The position numbers and the translations under genes are program-made. 40,650 nt of DNA from an uncultured Halieaceae bacterium (GTDB taxonomy: Bacteria > Pseudomonadota > Gammaproteobacteria > Pseudomonadales > Halieaceae), in contig CAJXNM010000023.1 of NCBI GenBank assembly GCA_913057135.1, positions 5,001 to 45,650 of the forward strand, read 5' to 3'. This document shows, one piece after another, positions 26,078 to 34,858 of this stretch. The notes beneath the pieces were generated by a model. The model saw only the letters and a program-made list of their open reading frames with translations, was not told where the DNA came from and did not search any database. Numbering within the stretch: position 1 is the first letter of the stretch; each line of letters opens with the position of its first letter.

Positions 26078-27735
26078 TGGCGTTCTAGGTGTTCCCGGGG
26101 GCCCCGCAAATGGTCAAGTCGGACGCCTAGTATGGCCAGCAGGATGACGTAACTCAGGGTCCCCAGAAGCACCAGAGCCCCCATAGCCAGCGCACGAAGC
26201 ATGGCGCCTTGTCCTTGCCACCACTGCAATTCGGGGTTGAGGGCGAGCAGAACCGCCACCATTGTGGCTACAGCGGGTACTAACTGTCTAAGCAAGAACG
26301 TTAACGATGGCGCCTGTTGCAGCACTGATTCTTTGCGTAAACCGCGGTACAGAAGACCCGCATTGAGCCATGCGGAGGCTGCTGTGGCTAATGCCAAGCC
26401 GGCGTGCCCGATGTTGAATGCCCACAACAGCGGAAAAATACACAGTGGGTTCAAGACCATATTGCTCACCATGGCAATGATGCCTATACGCACGGGGGTT
26501 CGAGTATCTTGGCGCGCATAAAAACCAGGGGCCAATACCTTGATGAGCATAAAAGCGCTAAGTCCCAAGGTGTAAGCCCTTAAGGAGTAGGCGGCCATGC
26601 TCACATCCTTCGGCGCAAACTCACCGTAGCCGAATAGGGTGGTGAGAATCGGCTCAGCAAGACACAACAGGGCTGCGGTCGCCGGTAGGGCAATCAACAG
26701 CACCATTTCTATACCCCACTGCAATGTGGCCGAAAAACCCTGTCCGGGGCCATCTAGCTGGTTTTGAACCGTCGACAGGGTCGGCAGAATCACCGTGGCG
26801 ATAGCAATGGCGAATACGCCCAAAGGTAGCTCGATCAAGCGGTCCGCGTAGTACAGCCATGAAACGCTTCCCGCCGGCAGCAGTGACGCTAATACGGTAT
26901 CGAGTAGCAAATTAATTTGGCTCACCGACACCCCAAAGAGCGCAGGCACCATCAACCCCATAATGCGGCGAACACCCGGATGACTTAACTGCCATCGAGG
27001 ACGAGGGGTTAAGCCCAGGCCGTAGAGGGATGGCAATTGGAATAACAACTGCATACACCCCGCCACCAAAACCCCGATTGCCAGTGCATACACCGGCTCT
27101 TGCATACGCGGGGCAAGCCAGAGTCCTGCGCCAATCAGGCTCAGATTGAGGAGCACAGGGGTTAAAGCAGGTACCGCAAAACGCCCGTAGCTATTTAGGA
27201 TACTGCCCGCAAACCCGGTTAGTGATATCAGCAATAGATAAGGGAATGTCCATTGGATAAGGTCGGCGGTGAGTGCAAGCTTCTCGGGATCGCTAGCAAA
27301 ACCCGGTGCAAATATCATCGCCACCAAGGGCGCTGCGACAATCGCAAAGGCGGTGACCGCAACCAGCGTGCCGCCCAATACACCGGCCACGCGATCAACC
27401 AACGCTTTAACCGCCTCGTATCCCCCCTGCTCCCGAGTCTCGGCTAACACCGGCACAAAGGCTTGGGCAAAGGCTCCCTCGGCGAATAAACGCCGGAGGA
27501 AGTTGGGAATCTTAAACGCCACAAAGAAGGCGTCCGCATGACTGCTGGCACCTACCAAATTCGCGAGCACGACATCCCTGACCAAGCCCAACACACGAGA
27601 GGCCATGGTAGCTGCACTCACAATGGCACTTGAGCGAAGTAATCCCCGCTGCCGCGGCTTCGGCTGCGCCTTGCTGGAGGGGGCGGTCAGGGCAACCACT
27701 CCCGACGCAGGGCGTCGCCGTGTCTGGCTAGCCAC
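26074..27735 (-). CDS. murJ: MurJ lipid II flippase
   Basis: MurJ moves lipid II across the inner membrane for peptidoglycan synthesis and belongs to the MVF/MOP exporters. The 553-residue product is strongly hydrophobic with about 14 helices. It shows the family start LLRSSAIVSAATMASRVLGL and RDVVLANLVGAS, then FFVAFKIPNFLRRLFAEGAF and FVPVLAE, matching E. coli FVAFKLPNLLRRIFAEGAF. The N-terminus carries about 30 extra polar residues from a GTG at 27735 that overlaps the Nudix gene by 49 bases. A later start is possible, but none has a good ribosome binding site. In Pseudomonas rpsT lies upstream; here the Nudix-pyrB block does. Confidence 0.94.
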   Translation of the reverse strand: MASQTRRRPASGVVALTAPSSKAQPKPRQRGLLRSSAIVSAATMASRVLGLVRDVVLANLVGASSHADAFFVAFKIPNFLRRLFAEGAFAQAFVPVLAETREQGGYEAVKALVDRVAGVLGGTLVAVTAFAIVAAPLVAMIFAPGFASDPEKLALTADLIQWTFPYLLLISLTGFAGSILNSYGRFAVPALTPVLLNLSLIGAGLWLAPRMQEPVYALAIGVLVAGCMQLLFQLPSLYGLGLTPRPRWQLSHPGVRRIMGLMVPALFGVSVSQINLLLDTVLASLLPAGSVSWLYYADRLIELPLGVFAIAIATVILPTLSTVQNQLDGPGQGFSATLQWGIEMVLLIALPATAALLCLAEPILTTLFGYGEFAPKDVSMAAYSLRAYTLGLSAFMLIKVLAPGFYARQDTRTPVRIGIIAMVSNMVLNPLCIFPLLWAFNIGHAGLALATAASAWLNAGLLYRGLRKESVLQQAPSLTFLLRQLVPAVATMVAVLLALNPELQWWQGQGAMLRALAMGALVLLGTLSYVILLAILGVRLDHLRGPREHLERQ

Positions 27736-28343
27736 TGCAAAGCAATCAAGGTGTGACCGTTATTAATCTGATTGGCATCAAGCATAGCGATGGCTTGTGC
27801 CCGCGGGATGGCGTGGACCAGTAGGTCCTCTTGCTCTTCGTCTAAACCATGCACTTCGCCGACACCCGCAGCCACCACTCGACCGACAAAGGCGCGGATC
27901 TGCTCCGAACATGCACCGGCGCTGGGGTAAAAAGTGGCAATAGGATGCAGTCTATCGAGGGTGCAACCCGCCTCCTCCCAACACTCGCGGTGGGCGACCT
28001 CGGCGTCTTGCTCACCGGCTTCGACAATGCCCGCCACCAACTCGAGCATCCACGGTGTATGGCTAGCCCGAATAGCGCCCACTCGAAACTGTTCAACCAA
28101 AATCAGTTCATCGGCGACCGGGTCCCAAGGTAGTACTGCAACCGCATCGCCCCGTTGAAACAACTCCCTGCTGAAAGGTTTGCTCCAGCCCCCTGCAAAT
28201 AAACGATGTCGCAGGGTGACGCGCTCCATACGGAAAAAGCCCTGAAACGCCACCTCTCGGCCCAGCTCTTCAATATCGTTTGCTGAGAATTGTGTGGAGA
28301 ATTGCTTGGAAGATTGTGTGGAGAATCCCGTCTCGTCCGTCAT
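27687..28343 (-). CDS. nudF: Nudix hydrolase, ADP-ribose pyrophosphatase family
   Basis: This family hydrolyses ADP-ribose to AMP and ribose 5-phosphate. The 218-residue product has a complete Nudix box starting at GIVEAGE and ending REcWEEAGC, fitting GX5EX7REUXEEXGU. SAGACSEQIRAFVGRV after it and VEQFRVGAIR before it match the ADP-ribose pyrophosphatase subgroup (E. coli NudF, 209 residues). The first 20 residues include a short Ser/Gln/Phe repeat (FSTQ twice). It lies 51 bases after pyrB and overlaps murJ by 49 bases. Confidence 0.87.
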   Translation of the reverse strand: MTDETGFSTQSSKQFSTQFSANDIEELGREVAFQGFFRMERVTLRHRLFAGGWSKPFSRELFQRGDAVAVLPWDPVADELILVEQFRVGAIRASHTPWMLELVAGIVEAGEQDAEVAHRECWEEAGCTLDRLHPIATFYPSAGACSEQIRAFVGRVVAAGVGEVHGLDEEQEDLLVHAIPRAQAIAMLDANQINNGHTLIALQWLARHGDALRREWLP

Positions 28344-28394
28344 TCATTTGCCTCAACAGTGTGGCTGCGCCGTTACGCCCAGTCAGGGGACTTA

Positions 28395-29408
28395 TCAGAA
28401 TCGTCGCTCAGTAAACCAATTGACGGGGCGCGCATGGGTATCGACTTTGTCGGCGACATCGAGGATCAGCGCAAACAATGCCATCCGCACCAAGACACCG
28501 TTATCACTCTGGCGAAAAATCGCGAGGTTGGGGTTATCGTTCAGATCGATATCCAACTCGCGAGCACCCTCTCTGGAATCCCGTGGCAACGGATGCATGA
28601 TCACCGTATTGGGCTCGCAGCGCGCAGTATAAATTTGCTGATCAAGCCGAAAGCGCCCGCGATAGGCATCCGCCTCTTCGGCGCTGGCAAAGCGCTCCTC
28701 TTGCAAACGCGTCGAGTAAACAATGTCGACCCCCGAAATGCCGGTTTCCAAATGCTCCGTTTCAACCACACGATGACCTGCCATCCGCGCCGACTCCACA
28801 ATGTCGGCGGGCATGGCCAGCTCCGGGGGAGACACCAGGCTGATATGGATACCCGGATAGAGCTGGAGCAAGCGCGCCAAGGAATGCACAGTGCGCCCGA
28901 ATCGCAAATCACCCACCATCGCGATACGCAGGTCGTCGAGCCCCCGCCCCCGGGACGCCAGCTCACTGCGAATAGTGTAAAGATCGAGTAACGCCTGGGT
29001 TGGATGCTCATTAGCACCGTCGCCACCATTGATGACCGGCACCCGACTGCCCTGGGCAAATTCAGCGACGGAGCCCGGCTCGGGGTGGCGCATGGCAATG
29101 ACATCCGAGTAACCACTGAGTACTCGTGCAGTGTCGTAGAGGGACTCACCCTTGGCGATGGCCGTCGTTTCAAAGCCCGTTGTCTCGCGCACTTCGCCAC
29201 CCAGAAGATTGAAGGCGCTGCCAAAACTGATGCGCGTGCGAGTAGAGGGCTCGAAAAACATAGAGCCTAAAATGGCGCCCTCTAGGACCCTGGTAATCTT
29301 TTCCCGATGGGCGTAAGGGCGCATGGCGTCTGCCACCGCGAATACACGATCGACGTCTTGGCGCTGAAATTGCGCAATGCTGAGAACATGACTGCCTGGA
29401 AAATGCAC
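28395..29408 (-). CDS. pyrB: Aspartate carbamoyltransferase catalytic chain
   Basis: PyrB joins carbamoyl phosphate and aspartate in pyrimidine synthesis. The 337-residue product has the carbamoyl phosphate loop FFEPSTRTRISF (Ser55-Thr-Arg-Thr-Arg59), GDGANEHPTQALLDLYTI, MVGDLRFGRTVHSLARL and MHPLPRDS. VIAMRHPEPGS is specific to aspartate rather than ornithine transcarbamoylases. No regulatory chain (pyrI) and no pyrC-like partner lies next to it. A candidate -10 (TACAAT) and a ten-base palindrome CGCTCGAGCG (29489-29498) lie in the 102 bases upstream. Confidence 0.92.
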   Translation of the reverse strand: MHFPGSHVLSIAQFQRQDVDRVFAVADAMRPYAHREKITRVLEGAILGSMFFEPSTRTRISFGSAFNLLGGEVRETTGFETTAIAKGESLYDTARVLSGYSDVIAMRHPEPGSVAEFAQGSRVPVINGGDGANEHPTQALLDLYTIRSELASRGRGLDDLRIAMVGDLRFGRTVHSLARLLQLYPGIHISLVSPPELAMPADIVESARMAGHRVVETEHLETGISGVDIVYSTRLQEERFASAEEADAYRGRFRLDQQIYTARCEPNTVIMHPLPRDSREGARELDIDLNDNPNLAIFRQSDNGVLVRMALFALILDVADKVDTHARPVNWFTERRF

Positions 29409-29510
29409 GTTAGTACCGCCACAAAATGAGCTAATGTGAGTGTCGGCAAGGATGCCGCCACCGCCAATGATGATTGTAACGCCCTTGGCGCTCGAGCGAG
29501 CAATACCGCG

Positions 29511-30989
29511 CTAGCGGTTAGGGTCGGCGTGCTCAGACCATGGTATATCCAACTCGTGACAACGCCCGCGGGCATAAGCTGCCAAATCCTCTAGCGCCAC
29601 CCGCTGCCGATCTGTCAGTTCAGGCCGCGCTAATTCCGATGTAAGTTCTTGAGAAAAAGCGACGAGATCGTAAGGCTTGGCCAATAACTGCTGTCGACAA
29701 TGCTCCTGCCAGTGGGCCAACTCTGCCGCAGTCAAACTTTGGGGCACATTGCGGGCGCGATAACGAAATAGCAACTCCGGTAATCGCTCATCTTTGAACA
29801 GCCATTGCCTACTGGCTAATTCCCCCTCATCGGCGTTGCGAATATCTGGAAATTGATCGCTGTCGTGGGCGCTAATAAAGCCCTCGTACAGCATGCTATC
29901 GACATCCGTTCGGGGCGCAAAAGTGCGCTGCTGGTAAACCCCTTGCAGCCGCTGAGTAAAGCCCCGCGGGTCGGCGTCCCGGGCTGCACGCAGTTCTTTC
30001 AGATGTGCCCGCAACGTAGCCCCGTCTAACCCCAGACGCTCGGCCGGCTCGCCGCTCAACCAATCCATTGGCAGTAATGCCGGGGCTCGATTGAGCTTGA
30101 CGCTGATAAGCGGTGGCCGGTCTGTGTCCTCGGGCAGCTCTGCCCGAGGTGTAAATAACCGCGATGCAATCACCTCGCTGGAAAGATCAAGGAAATCGGG
30201 CTTAGCGGCCAAATCGGCACAGATAATTTCGTTGCGACTGCGCGGGTGAAAAGCCAAGGGCACGATCACCGCCAGGTTGTGGCGCTGCGCCCCCCACATA
30301 GCCGATACGTGGATCACCGGTCGCATGGGGGCTGGGTCGAGAAGCGGCGCGAGCGCCGGCGCAGATCGTACGGCGTACAGTGCGCTAAATAATGCTGGCT
30401 GTGCCGCCTTTAGTTGTCGAGCCAGGGCGATGGTGGCCAACACATCGGCCAGGGCATCGTGTGCGCTGCCATGCTCAATACCGTTGGCGGCGGTTAAGTG
30501 CTCGAGTCGAAAGCTGATGGCACCATCATCGCGGCGGGGCCAAACCACACCTTCTGGCCGAAGCGCTGCCTGGGCGCGAACAACATCGATCAGATCCCAT
30601 CGAGAGCGACCCTGATTGCGCTCGCGCCCATAGGGATCGAAAAAGTTTCGATACAGAGCAAAACGCGTGATTTCATCATCGAAGCGAATGGAGTTATAGC
30701 CGACACCGCAGGTCCCCGGGGCTGCCAGCTCCCGATGCACCTTCGCAATAAACTCGCGCTCGGGTATGCCCTGAGCCAATGCCTCTGAAGGCTTGATGCC
30801 AGTGACACGAATGGCGCCCGGGTGTGGCAGATAATCGGGGGTTGGCGCTGTGAATTGTACCAACGGTTCACCGATAATATTAAGATCCGCGTCGGTTCTA
30901 ACCCCCGCAAATTGCAGAGGTCGATCTACCGCAGGATCAGCGCCAGAAGTTTCATAATCGTGCCAATATAATGACTCAGATGAGCTCAA
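29511..30989 (-). CDS. sbcB: Exodeoxyribonuclease I
   Basis: ExoI degrades single-stranded DNA from the 3' end and acts in mismatch repair and recombination. The 492-residue product starts the nuclease domain with YWHDYETSGADP (Asp11, Glu13) and RPLQFAGVRTD. GYNSIRFDDEITR supplies the next acidic block, and GSAHDALADVLAT the His-Asp pair of the DEDDh exonucleases. An SH3-like and helical C-terminal part follows, as in E. coli SbcB (475). The start is TTG at 30989, 14 bases inside the fumarase end, with AAGAG seven bases upstream. No ATG fits before the first catalytic motif. Confidence 0.93.
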   Translation of the reverse strand: MSSSESLYWHDYETSGADPAVDRPLQFAGVRTDADLNIIGEPLVQFTAPTPDYLPHPGAIRVTGIKPSEALAQGIPEREFIAKVHRELAAPGTCGVGYNSIRFDDEITRFALYRNFFDPYGRERNQGRSRWDLIDVVRAQAALRPEGVVWPRRDDGAISFRLEHLTAANGIEHGSAHDALADVLATIALARQLKAAQPALFSALYAVRSAPALAPLLDPAPMRPVIHVSAMWGAQRHNLAVIVPLAFHPRSRNEIICADLAAKPDFLDLSSEVIASRLFTPRAELPEDTDRPPLISVKLNRAPALLPMDWLSGEPAERLGLDGATLRAHLKELRAARDADPRGFTQRLQGVYQQRTFAPRTDVDSMLYEGFISAHDSDQFPDIRNADEGELASRQWLFKDERLPELLFRYRARNVPQSLTAAELAHWQEHCRQQLLAKPYDLVAFSQELTSELARPELTDRQRVALEDLAAYARGRCHELDIPWSEHADPNR

Positions 30990-32493
30990 TCGCCTGCTCT
31001 TCTATGCGCTGCTGCCAGACTTTAGGGCCGGTGATGTGCACCGACTCACCGCGACAATCCACAGCCACACTGACCGGCATGTCTTTCACCGTGAACGCAT
31101 AGATGGCTTCCATACCCAAGTCTTCAAAAGCAACCACCTTGGCATCGGTAATTGCCTTAGAGACCAGATACGCAGCGCCCCCAACAGCCATCAGGTAAAC
31201 CGCTTGGTGCTTGCGAATCGCCTCGATGGCGACGGGTCCACGTTCGGCTTTACCGATCATGCCGACGAGGCCGGTTTGCTCAAGAATGGCATCGGTGAAC
31301 TTATCCATCCGTGTTGACGTGGTGGGACCCGCGGGACCCACTACCTCGTCGCCGACAGGATCGACAGGTCCTACGTAGTAGATGAACTTGCCGCGCAAAT
31401 CGACCGGAAGTGGCTCGCCCTGCTGCAGCATCTGCGTCATCCGTTTATGGGCAGCGTCGCGACCCGTATACATGGTGCCTGATAACAGCAAGGTCTCACC
31501 GGGCTGCCAGCTAGCCACAGTCGCCCCATCGACCTCGTCAAGATTTACCCGCCGAACGCTATCACCCGGCTCCCAGCTGACATCGGGCCATTGATCGATA
31601 TCGGGCGGGGTTTGTAGCGCCGGACCCTCTCCAGTCAAGGTAAAGTGGGCATGGCGAGTGGCCGCACAGTTGGGAATCATCGCTACCGGCAGCGAGGCAG
31701 CATGGGTCGGATAGTCCTTGATTTTGACGTCAAGCACTGTGGTCAAGCCGCCCAGGCCTTGGGCGCCGATGCCAAGCTTGTTGACCGCATCCATAATTGC
31801 AAGACGCAACTCTTCAACACGATTGTTGGGTCCACGCTGGCGCAGCTCCTGAATATCGATAGGGTCCATGAGCGATTCTTTAGCCAGTACCGCGGCCTTC
31901 TCGGCCGTACCGCCAATACCGATACCGAGCATGCCCGGAGGACACCAGCCGGCGCCCATGGTGGGCACAGTTTTAACGACCCAATCAACAATACTGTCGG
32001 AGGGGTTCAGCATGGCCAATTTGGATTTATTTTCAGAGCCGCCGCCCTTCGCGGCGACACGTACGTCCACGGTATTGCCCGGCACCAAGCGGGTGTGAAT
32101 CACAGCTGGCGTGTTGTCTCGGGTGTTCTGACGTTTGCCAGCGGGGTCGTCAAGTATTGATGCGCGTAGCTTATTGTCTGGATGGTTATATGCCCGACGC
32201 ACACCTTCATTGATCATCTCGTCGAGGGATAACTCAGCATCCCAACGCACCTCCATACCCACCTCGATAAACACAGTAACAATACCCGTGTCCTGACAAA
32301 TGGGTCGATGTCCGGTGGCGCACATACGACTATTGATCAATATCTGAGCCATAGCGTCTTTCGCAGCGGGGTTTTGCTCCATCGCCCAAGCCTTGTGAAC
32401 AGCTTGAACGAAATCGAGGGGGTGATAATAGGAAATGAACTGCAGTGCATCGGCAACACTGTCGATGAGATCCTGCTGCTGTATCACGGTCAT
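30976..32493 (-). CDS. fumA: Class I fumarate hydratase ([4Fe-4S], FumA/FumB type)
   Basis: This iron-sulfur fumarase interconverts fumarate and malate in the TCA cycle and is oxygen- and superoxide-sensitive. From ATG 32493 (AAGGAA six bases upstream) the product has 505 residues; a longer frame to 32562 lacks support. The N-terminal domain shows CATGHRPICQDTG, GGGSENKSK and MGAGWCPPGMLGIGIGGT; IPNCAATRH follows. Cys66, Cys184 and Cys276 have the spacing of the E. coli FumA cluster ligands. The C-terminal beta domain has GPAGPTTSTRMDKF and GKAERGP. sodB lies about 2.4 kb away and could protect it, but they are not one operon. Whether it is fumA- or fumB-like cannot be said. Confidence 0.94.
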   Translation of the reverse strand: MTVIQQQDLIDSVADALQFISYYHPLDFVQAVHKAWAMEQNPAAKDAMAQILINSRMCATGHRPICQDTGIVTVFIEVGMEVRWDAELSLDEMINEGVRRAYNHPDNKLRASILDDPAGKRQNTRDNTPAVIHTRLVPGNTVDVRVAAKGGGSENKSKLAMLNPSDSIVDWVVKTVPTMGAGWCPPGMLGIGIGGTAEKAAVLAKESLMDPIDIQELRQRGPNNRVEELRLAIMDAVNKLGIGAQGLGGLTTVLDVKIKDYPTHAASLPVAMIPNCAATRHAHFTLTGEGPALQTPPDIDQWPDVSWEPGDSVRRVNLDEVDGATVASWQPGETLLLSGTMYTGRDAAHKRMTQMLQQGEPLPVDLRGKFIYYVGPVDPVGDEVVGPAGPTTSTRMDKFTDAILEQTGLVGMIGKAERGPVAIEAIRKHQAVYLMAVGGAAYLVSKAITDAKVVAFEDLGMEAIYAFTVKDMPVSVAVDCRGESVHITGPKVWQQRIEEQAIELI

Positions 32494-32592
32494 AGGGGTT
32501 CCTTGCGCGCTATTTGTGGAAGTTCGTGTAATGGACGTTCGTGATATCGGTAAGGCGCGCACGGGAGGTGAGTGCGCACCTGCTGCCGATTA

Positions 32593-33381
32593 TCAGTTGG
32601 CCGGTGGCGGTTGGGCGCCACCAGCCGTCGTTTGGCTTTGCCTGAGGGTAGTCTGCAGCTGATTAATACTGGTATTCACCTGCCGGCGGAAGGCGTTGAT
32701 GGATTCAATCCATTCCTCGTTGGCAGCAATGCGTTTGGCCAGTGCAGCACGCTCCAAGTTCGATTTGTTCACCGAGTCCGACAAGCGCTCAAGATGGGTT
32801 TGGGTGGCACGTGCAGCCGATCCCAAGCGCTCAAGGTCACCCGCGACTTGGGTCAACGCACGGACGTCCTTCTGTAAGGTGGCAATAGCATCGGTCGCTG
32901 CGGCCAGTGTTTTTGCTTCTGTGCTGGCGGTGGTCTCGAGTTTTTTGAGGCCGGACACGGTGCTCTCAGAGCTCGCTTCGAGCTTGTCGAGTCGGGCGTC
33001 CATTTCACGACGACGCTGCTCTAACCGCCGCGTCTCTTTATCGACCACATTCAATTGAGCACCCAAAGCTGCCGCAGATTTTTCGACACTCTCATCGGTA
33101 TCAGAGAGTAGCGCTTCAAGATCATGGACCCGAGCACCCAAGCTCTTCGCTTCCGCTGCCGCCATGTCATAGGCCTGTTGTAACTGCCATGCCCAAGCGC
33201 AGGCCACTGCAGCGGCGACAAAGGCAATGGTCAGTGCCAAGCGACCCAACAAACTGCTTTGCCCAGTGGCAGCTGGAGGGCGAGTTGAACGGCCCGGTAC
33301 CGCATTGGGACGGGCGCTAGTCACGGCCTCGTCTCGTCGTGCTGCGAACGAGGGGATATCGGTTAGATCATCGCGCGACAT
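32593..33381 (-). CDS. Membrane-anchored coiled-coil protein, function unknown
   Basis: I do not recognise this gene. The 262-residue product has a polar, Arg/Pro-rich cytosolic N-terminus (1-43), one hydrophobic helix at about 45-66 (LALTIAFVAAAVACAWAW), and then about 185 residues of heptad-like Ala/Leu/Glu/Lys/Arg sequence predicted by eye as coiled coil. The tail is Gln/Thr/Pro-rich (GGAQPPPAN). With a single helix and a positive N-terminal side, the coiled coil is probably periplasmic. It lies between the phosphodiesterase gene (55 bases upstream) and the fumarase gene (99 bases downstream), all on the minus strand. The composition resembles envelope tethers or polymerisation proteins, but that is only a resemblance. 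Confidence 0.75.
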   Translation of the reverse strand: MSRDDLTDIPSFAARRDEAVTSARPNAVPGRSTRPPAATGQSSLLGRLALTIAFVAAAVACAWAWQLQQAYDMAAAEAKSLGARVHDLEALLSDTDESVEKSAAALGAQLNVVDKETRRLEQRRREMDARLDKLEASSESTVSGLKKLETTASTEAKTLAAATDAIATLQKDVRALTQVAGDLERLGSAARATQTHLERLSDSVNKSNLERAALAKRIAANEEWIESINAFRRQVNTSINQLQTTLRQSQTTAGGAQPPPAN

Positions 33382-33437
33382 TGGACCTTTTCCAAAATAC
33401 TGTAAGGCGGTGAGTATATCGCGCTATTCGCAAAGCT

Positions 33438-34661
33438 TCAGTGCAACACCCGGCGTAAATTCCCACCATCACTGGGGACAGGGGTCAGTGGCGTTAGACC
33501 CAGCACCTCTGCAGCCACAGGATAGACATCAAGTTGCTGAGCGGCATCAATCGTGACACCGGGCTTAAAGGCAGCCCCAACACCCACGGCGAATGCCGCC
33601 ATATCGGAAACGTCGAGGGGATAACCGTGGGTGCCCTGCACACTGTCTGCGGGCAATAACTTGCGAGTGAAGAAATGGGGTGGGCGAGCAAGTAAGGTGA
33701 AGCGATCCGCTGTGTGCTCATCAACACCCCCCATGGCTACAGCCCCCTCCCGATCAAGGGTTTGCCAGCGGCCCGCCGACAGGGCTTCCAGATCACGCCC
33801 CAATTGTTCGATCTTTTCTAGGCTGTCCTGTTCACCCGGGTCCTTGAGAAAATAGCGAACCCTCGAGTAGCTCACCAAACGCTCAAAACCCTCGGGCTCT
33901 GGTAAATCCGACGCCAATATCTCGTGACCACTGCGAATAGGGCTCATGCCATGATCCGATACCACCATCAATGACCAATCGGGTAAATCGAGGGTTTGCA
34001 GGCCTTGCCACAACCGCCCAATATGCCGATCAACCTCGGCTACCGCCGCCCTGGTCTGGGCACTGTCGGGGCCATAGCGGTGCCCGGCGCCATCGACCGC
34101 GGAAAAATACAAGGTGATAAATCGCGGTCGGGACACCTCCGGCAGTGATAACCAACTGAGGACCTGATCAACACGCGCCTTGTAGGGCGCTCGCTTTTCA
34201 TAGGGCAAATAATAGCTGGGCCGCCGACCGCCCCAAAGAGCGTCGGACTCTGGCCAAAAGTACGTGGCCGCGCGCAACCCGTGGGCCTCCACCAAATTCC
34301 ACAGGGGCACACCTTTAAGCCAACTGGCGTCCTTTCCGCCGCCACCCATGTGGTAGCAATCACCCCGAGCCTCATGGCAAAAATGATTGTCGGCAATACC
34401 GTGTTCCTGGGGTGGCAAACCGGTAATCAACGACAGGTGGGCTGGAAATGTATTGGGCGGATAAACGGGCTCGAGGCGGCGCACCCGAAATCCTGCCTCG
34501 GCGATCGCCTTTAAATGGGGCGCGTCAAACCGGTCGAGGTAGTCATGCCGAAATCCATCGACCGACACCAACACCAAGGTCTGGGCACGAAGCCCAAAAG
34601 GGGATAGGGCGCAGAGCAAACACAACATACCAAGCAATCGCTTGGGGCGGCTCAGTAACAT
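33438..34661 (-). CDS. Exported nucleotide pyrophosphatase/phosphodiesterase-like protein (alkaline phosphatase superfamily)
   Basis: From ATG 34661 the product has 407 residues; AGGAG lies eight bases upstream, which favours this start over the ATG at 34667, where the gap is only two bases. A signal peptide ends at about GLRAQ. The family signatures are LVSVDGFRHDYL (Asp35, metal), PPNTFPAHLSLITGL (Thr71, nucleophile), SAVDGAGHRYGPDS, VVSDHGMS and GTHGYPLD, which supply the two-zinc site of type I phosphodiesterases. The family cleaves nucleotides, phosphodiesters or lipid headgroups; the substrate here is unknown. It is divergent from sodB. Confidence 0.88.
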   Translation of the reverse strand: MLLSRPKRLLGMLCLLCALSPFGLRAQTLVLVSVDGFRHDYLDRFDAPHLKAIAEAGFRVRRLEPVYPPNTFPAHLSLITGLPPQEHGIADNHFCHEARGDCYHMGGGGKDASWLKGVPLWNLVEAHGLRAATYFWPESDALWGGRRPSYYLPYEKRAPYKARVDQVLSWLSLPEVSRPRFITLYFSAVDGAGHRYGPDSAQTRAAVAEVDRHIGRLWQGLQTLDLPDWSLMVVSDHGMSPIRSGHEILASDLPEPEGFERLVSYSRVRYFLKDPGEQDSLEKIEQLGRDLEALSAGRWQTLDREGAVAMGGVDEHTADRFTLLARPPHFFTRKLLPADSVQGTHGYPLDVSDMAAFAVGVGAAFKPGVTIDAAQQLDVYPVAAEVLGLTPLTPVPSDGGNLRRVLH

Positions 34662-34753
34662 ACACATGACTCCTGAAAGGATTCCTCGATATGAGCTATA
34701 CCACGAGACCATGATGGGATCATGGATTTAAAGCAAGATGGCAATGCTAGCGT

Positions 34754-34759
34754 TATAAT
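34754..34759 (+). promoter_or_regulatory. Candidate -10 element of the sodB promoter
   Basis: A perfect TATAAT lies about 100 bases before the sodB ATG. The expected -35 region about 17 bases upstream (AAGCAA) is a poor match, so expression may need an activator. The sodB ribosome binding site is AGGAG, six bases before the ATG at 34859. Confidence 0.45.
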
Positions 34760-34858
34760 TCCAAGACGCTTCAGCTCGATGATCCTGAGGCCGCTGTTGC
34801 GCGTACTTTCGACGACCTTCAAAACCACAACCGTAATGGTTTCAACCAGGAGATACCC

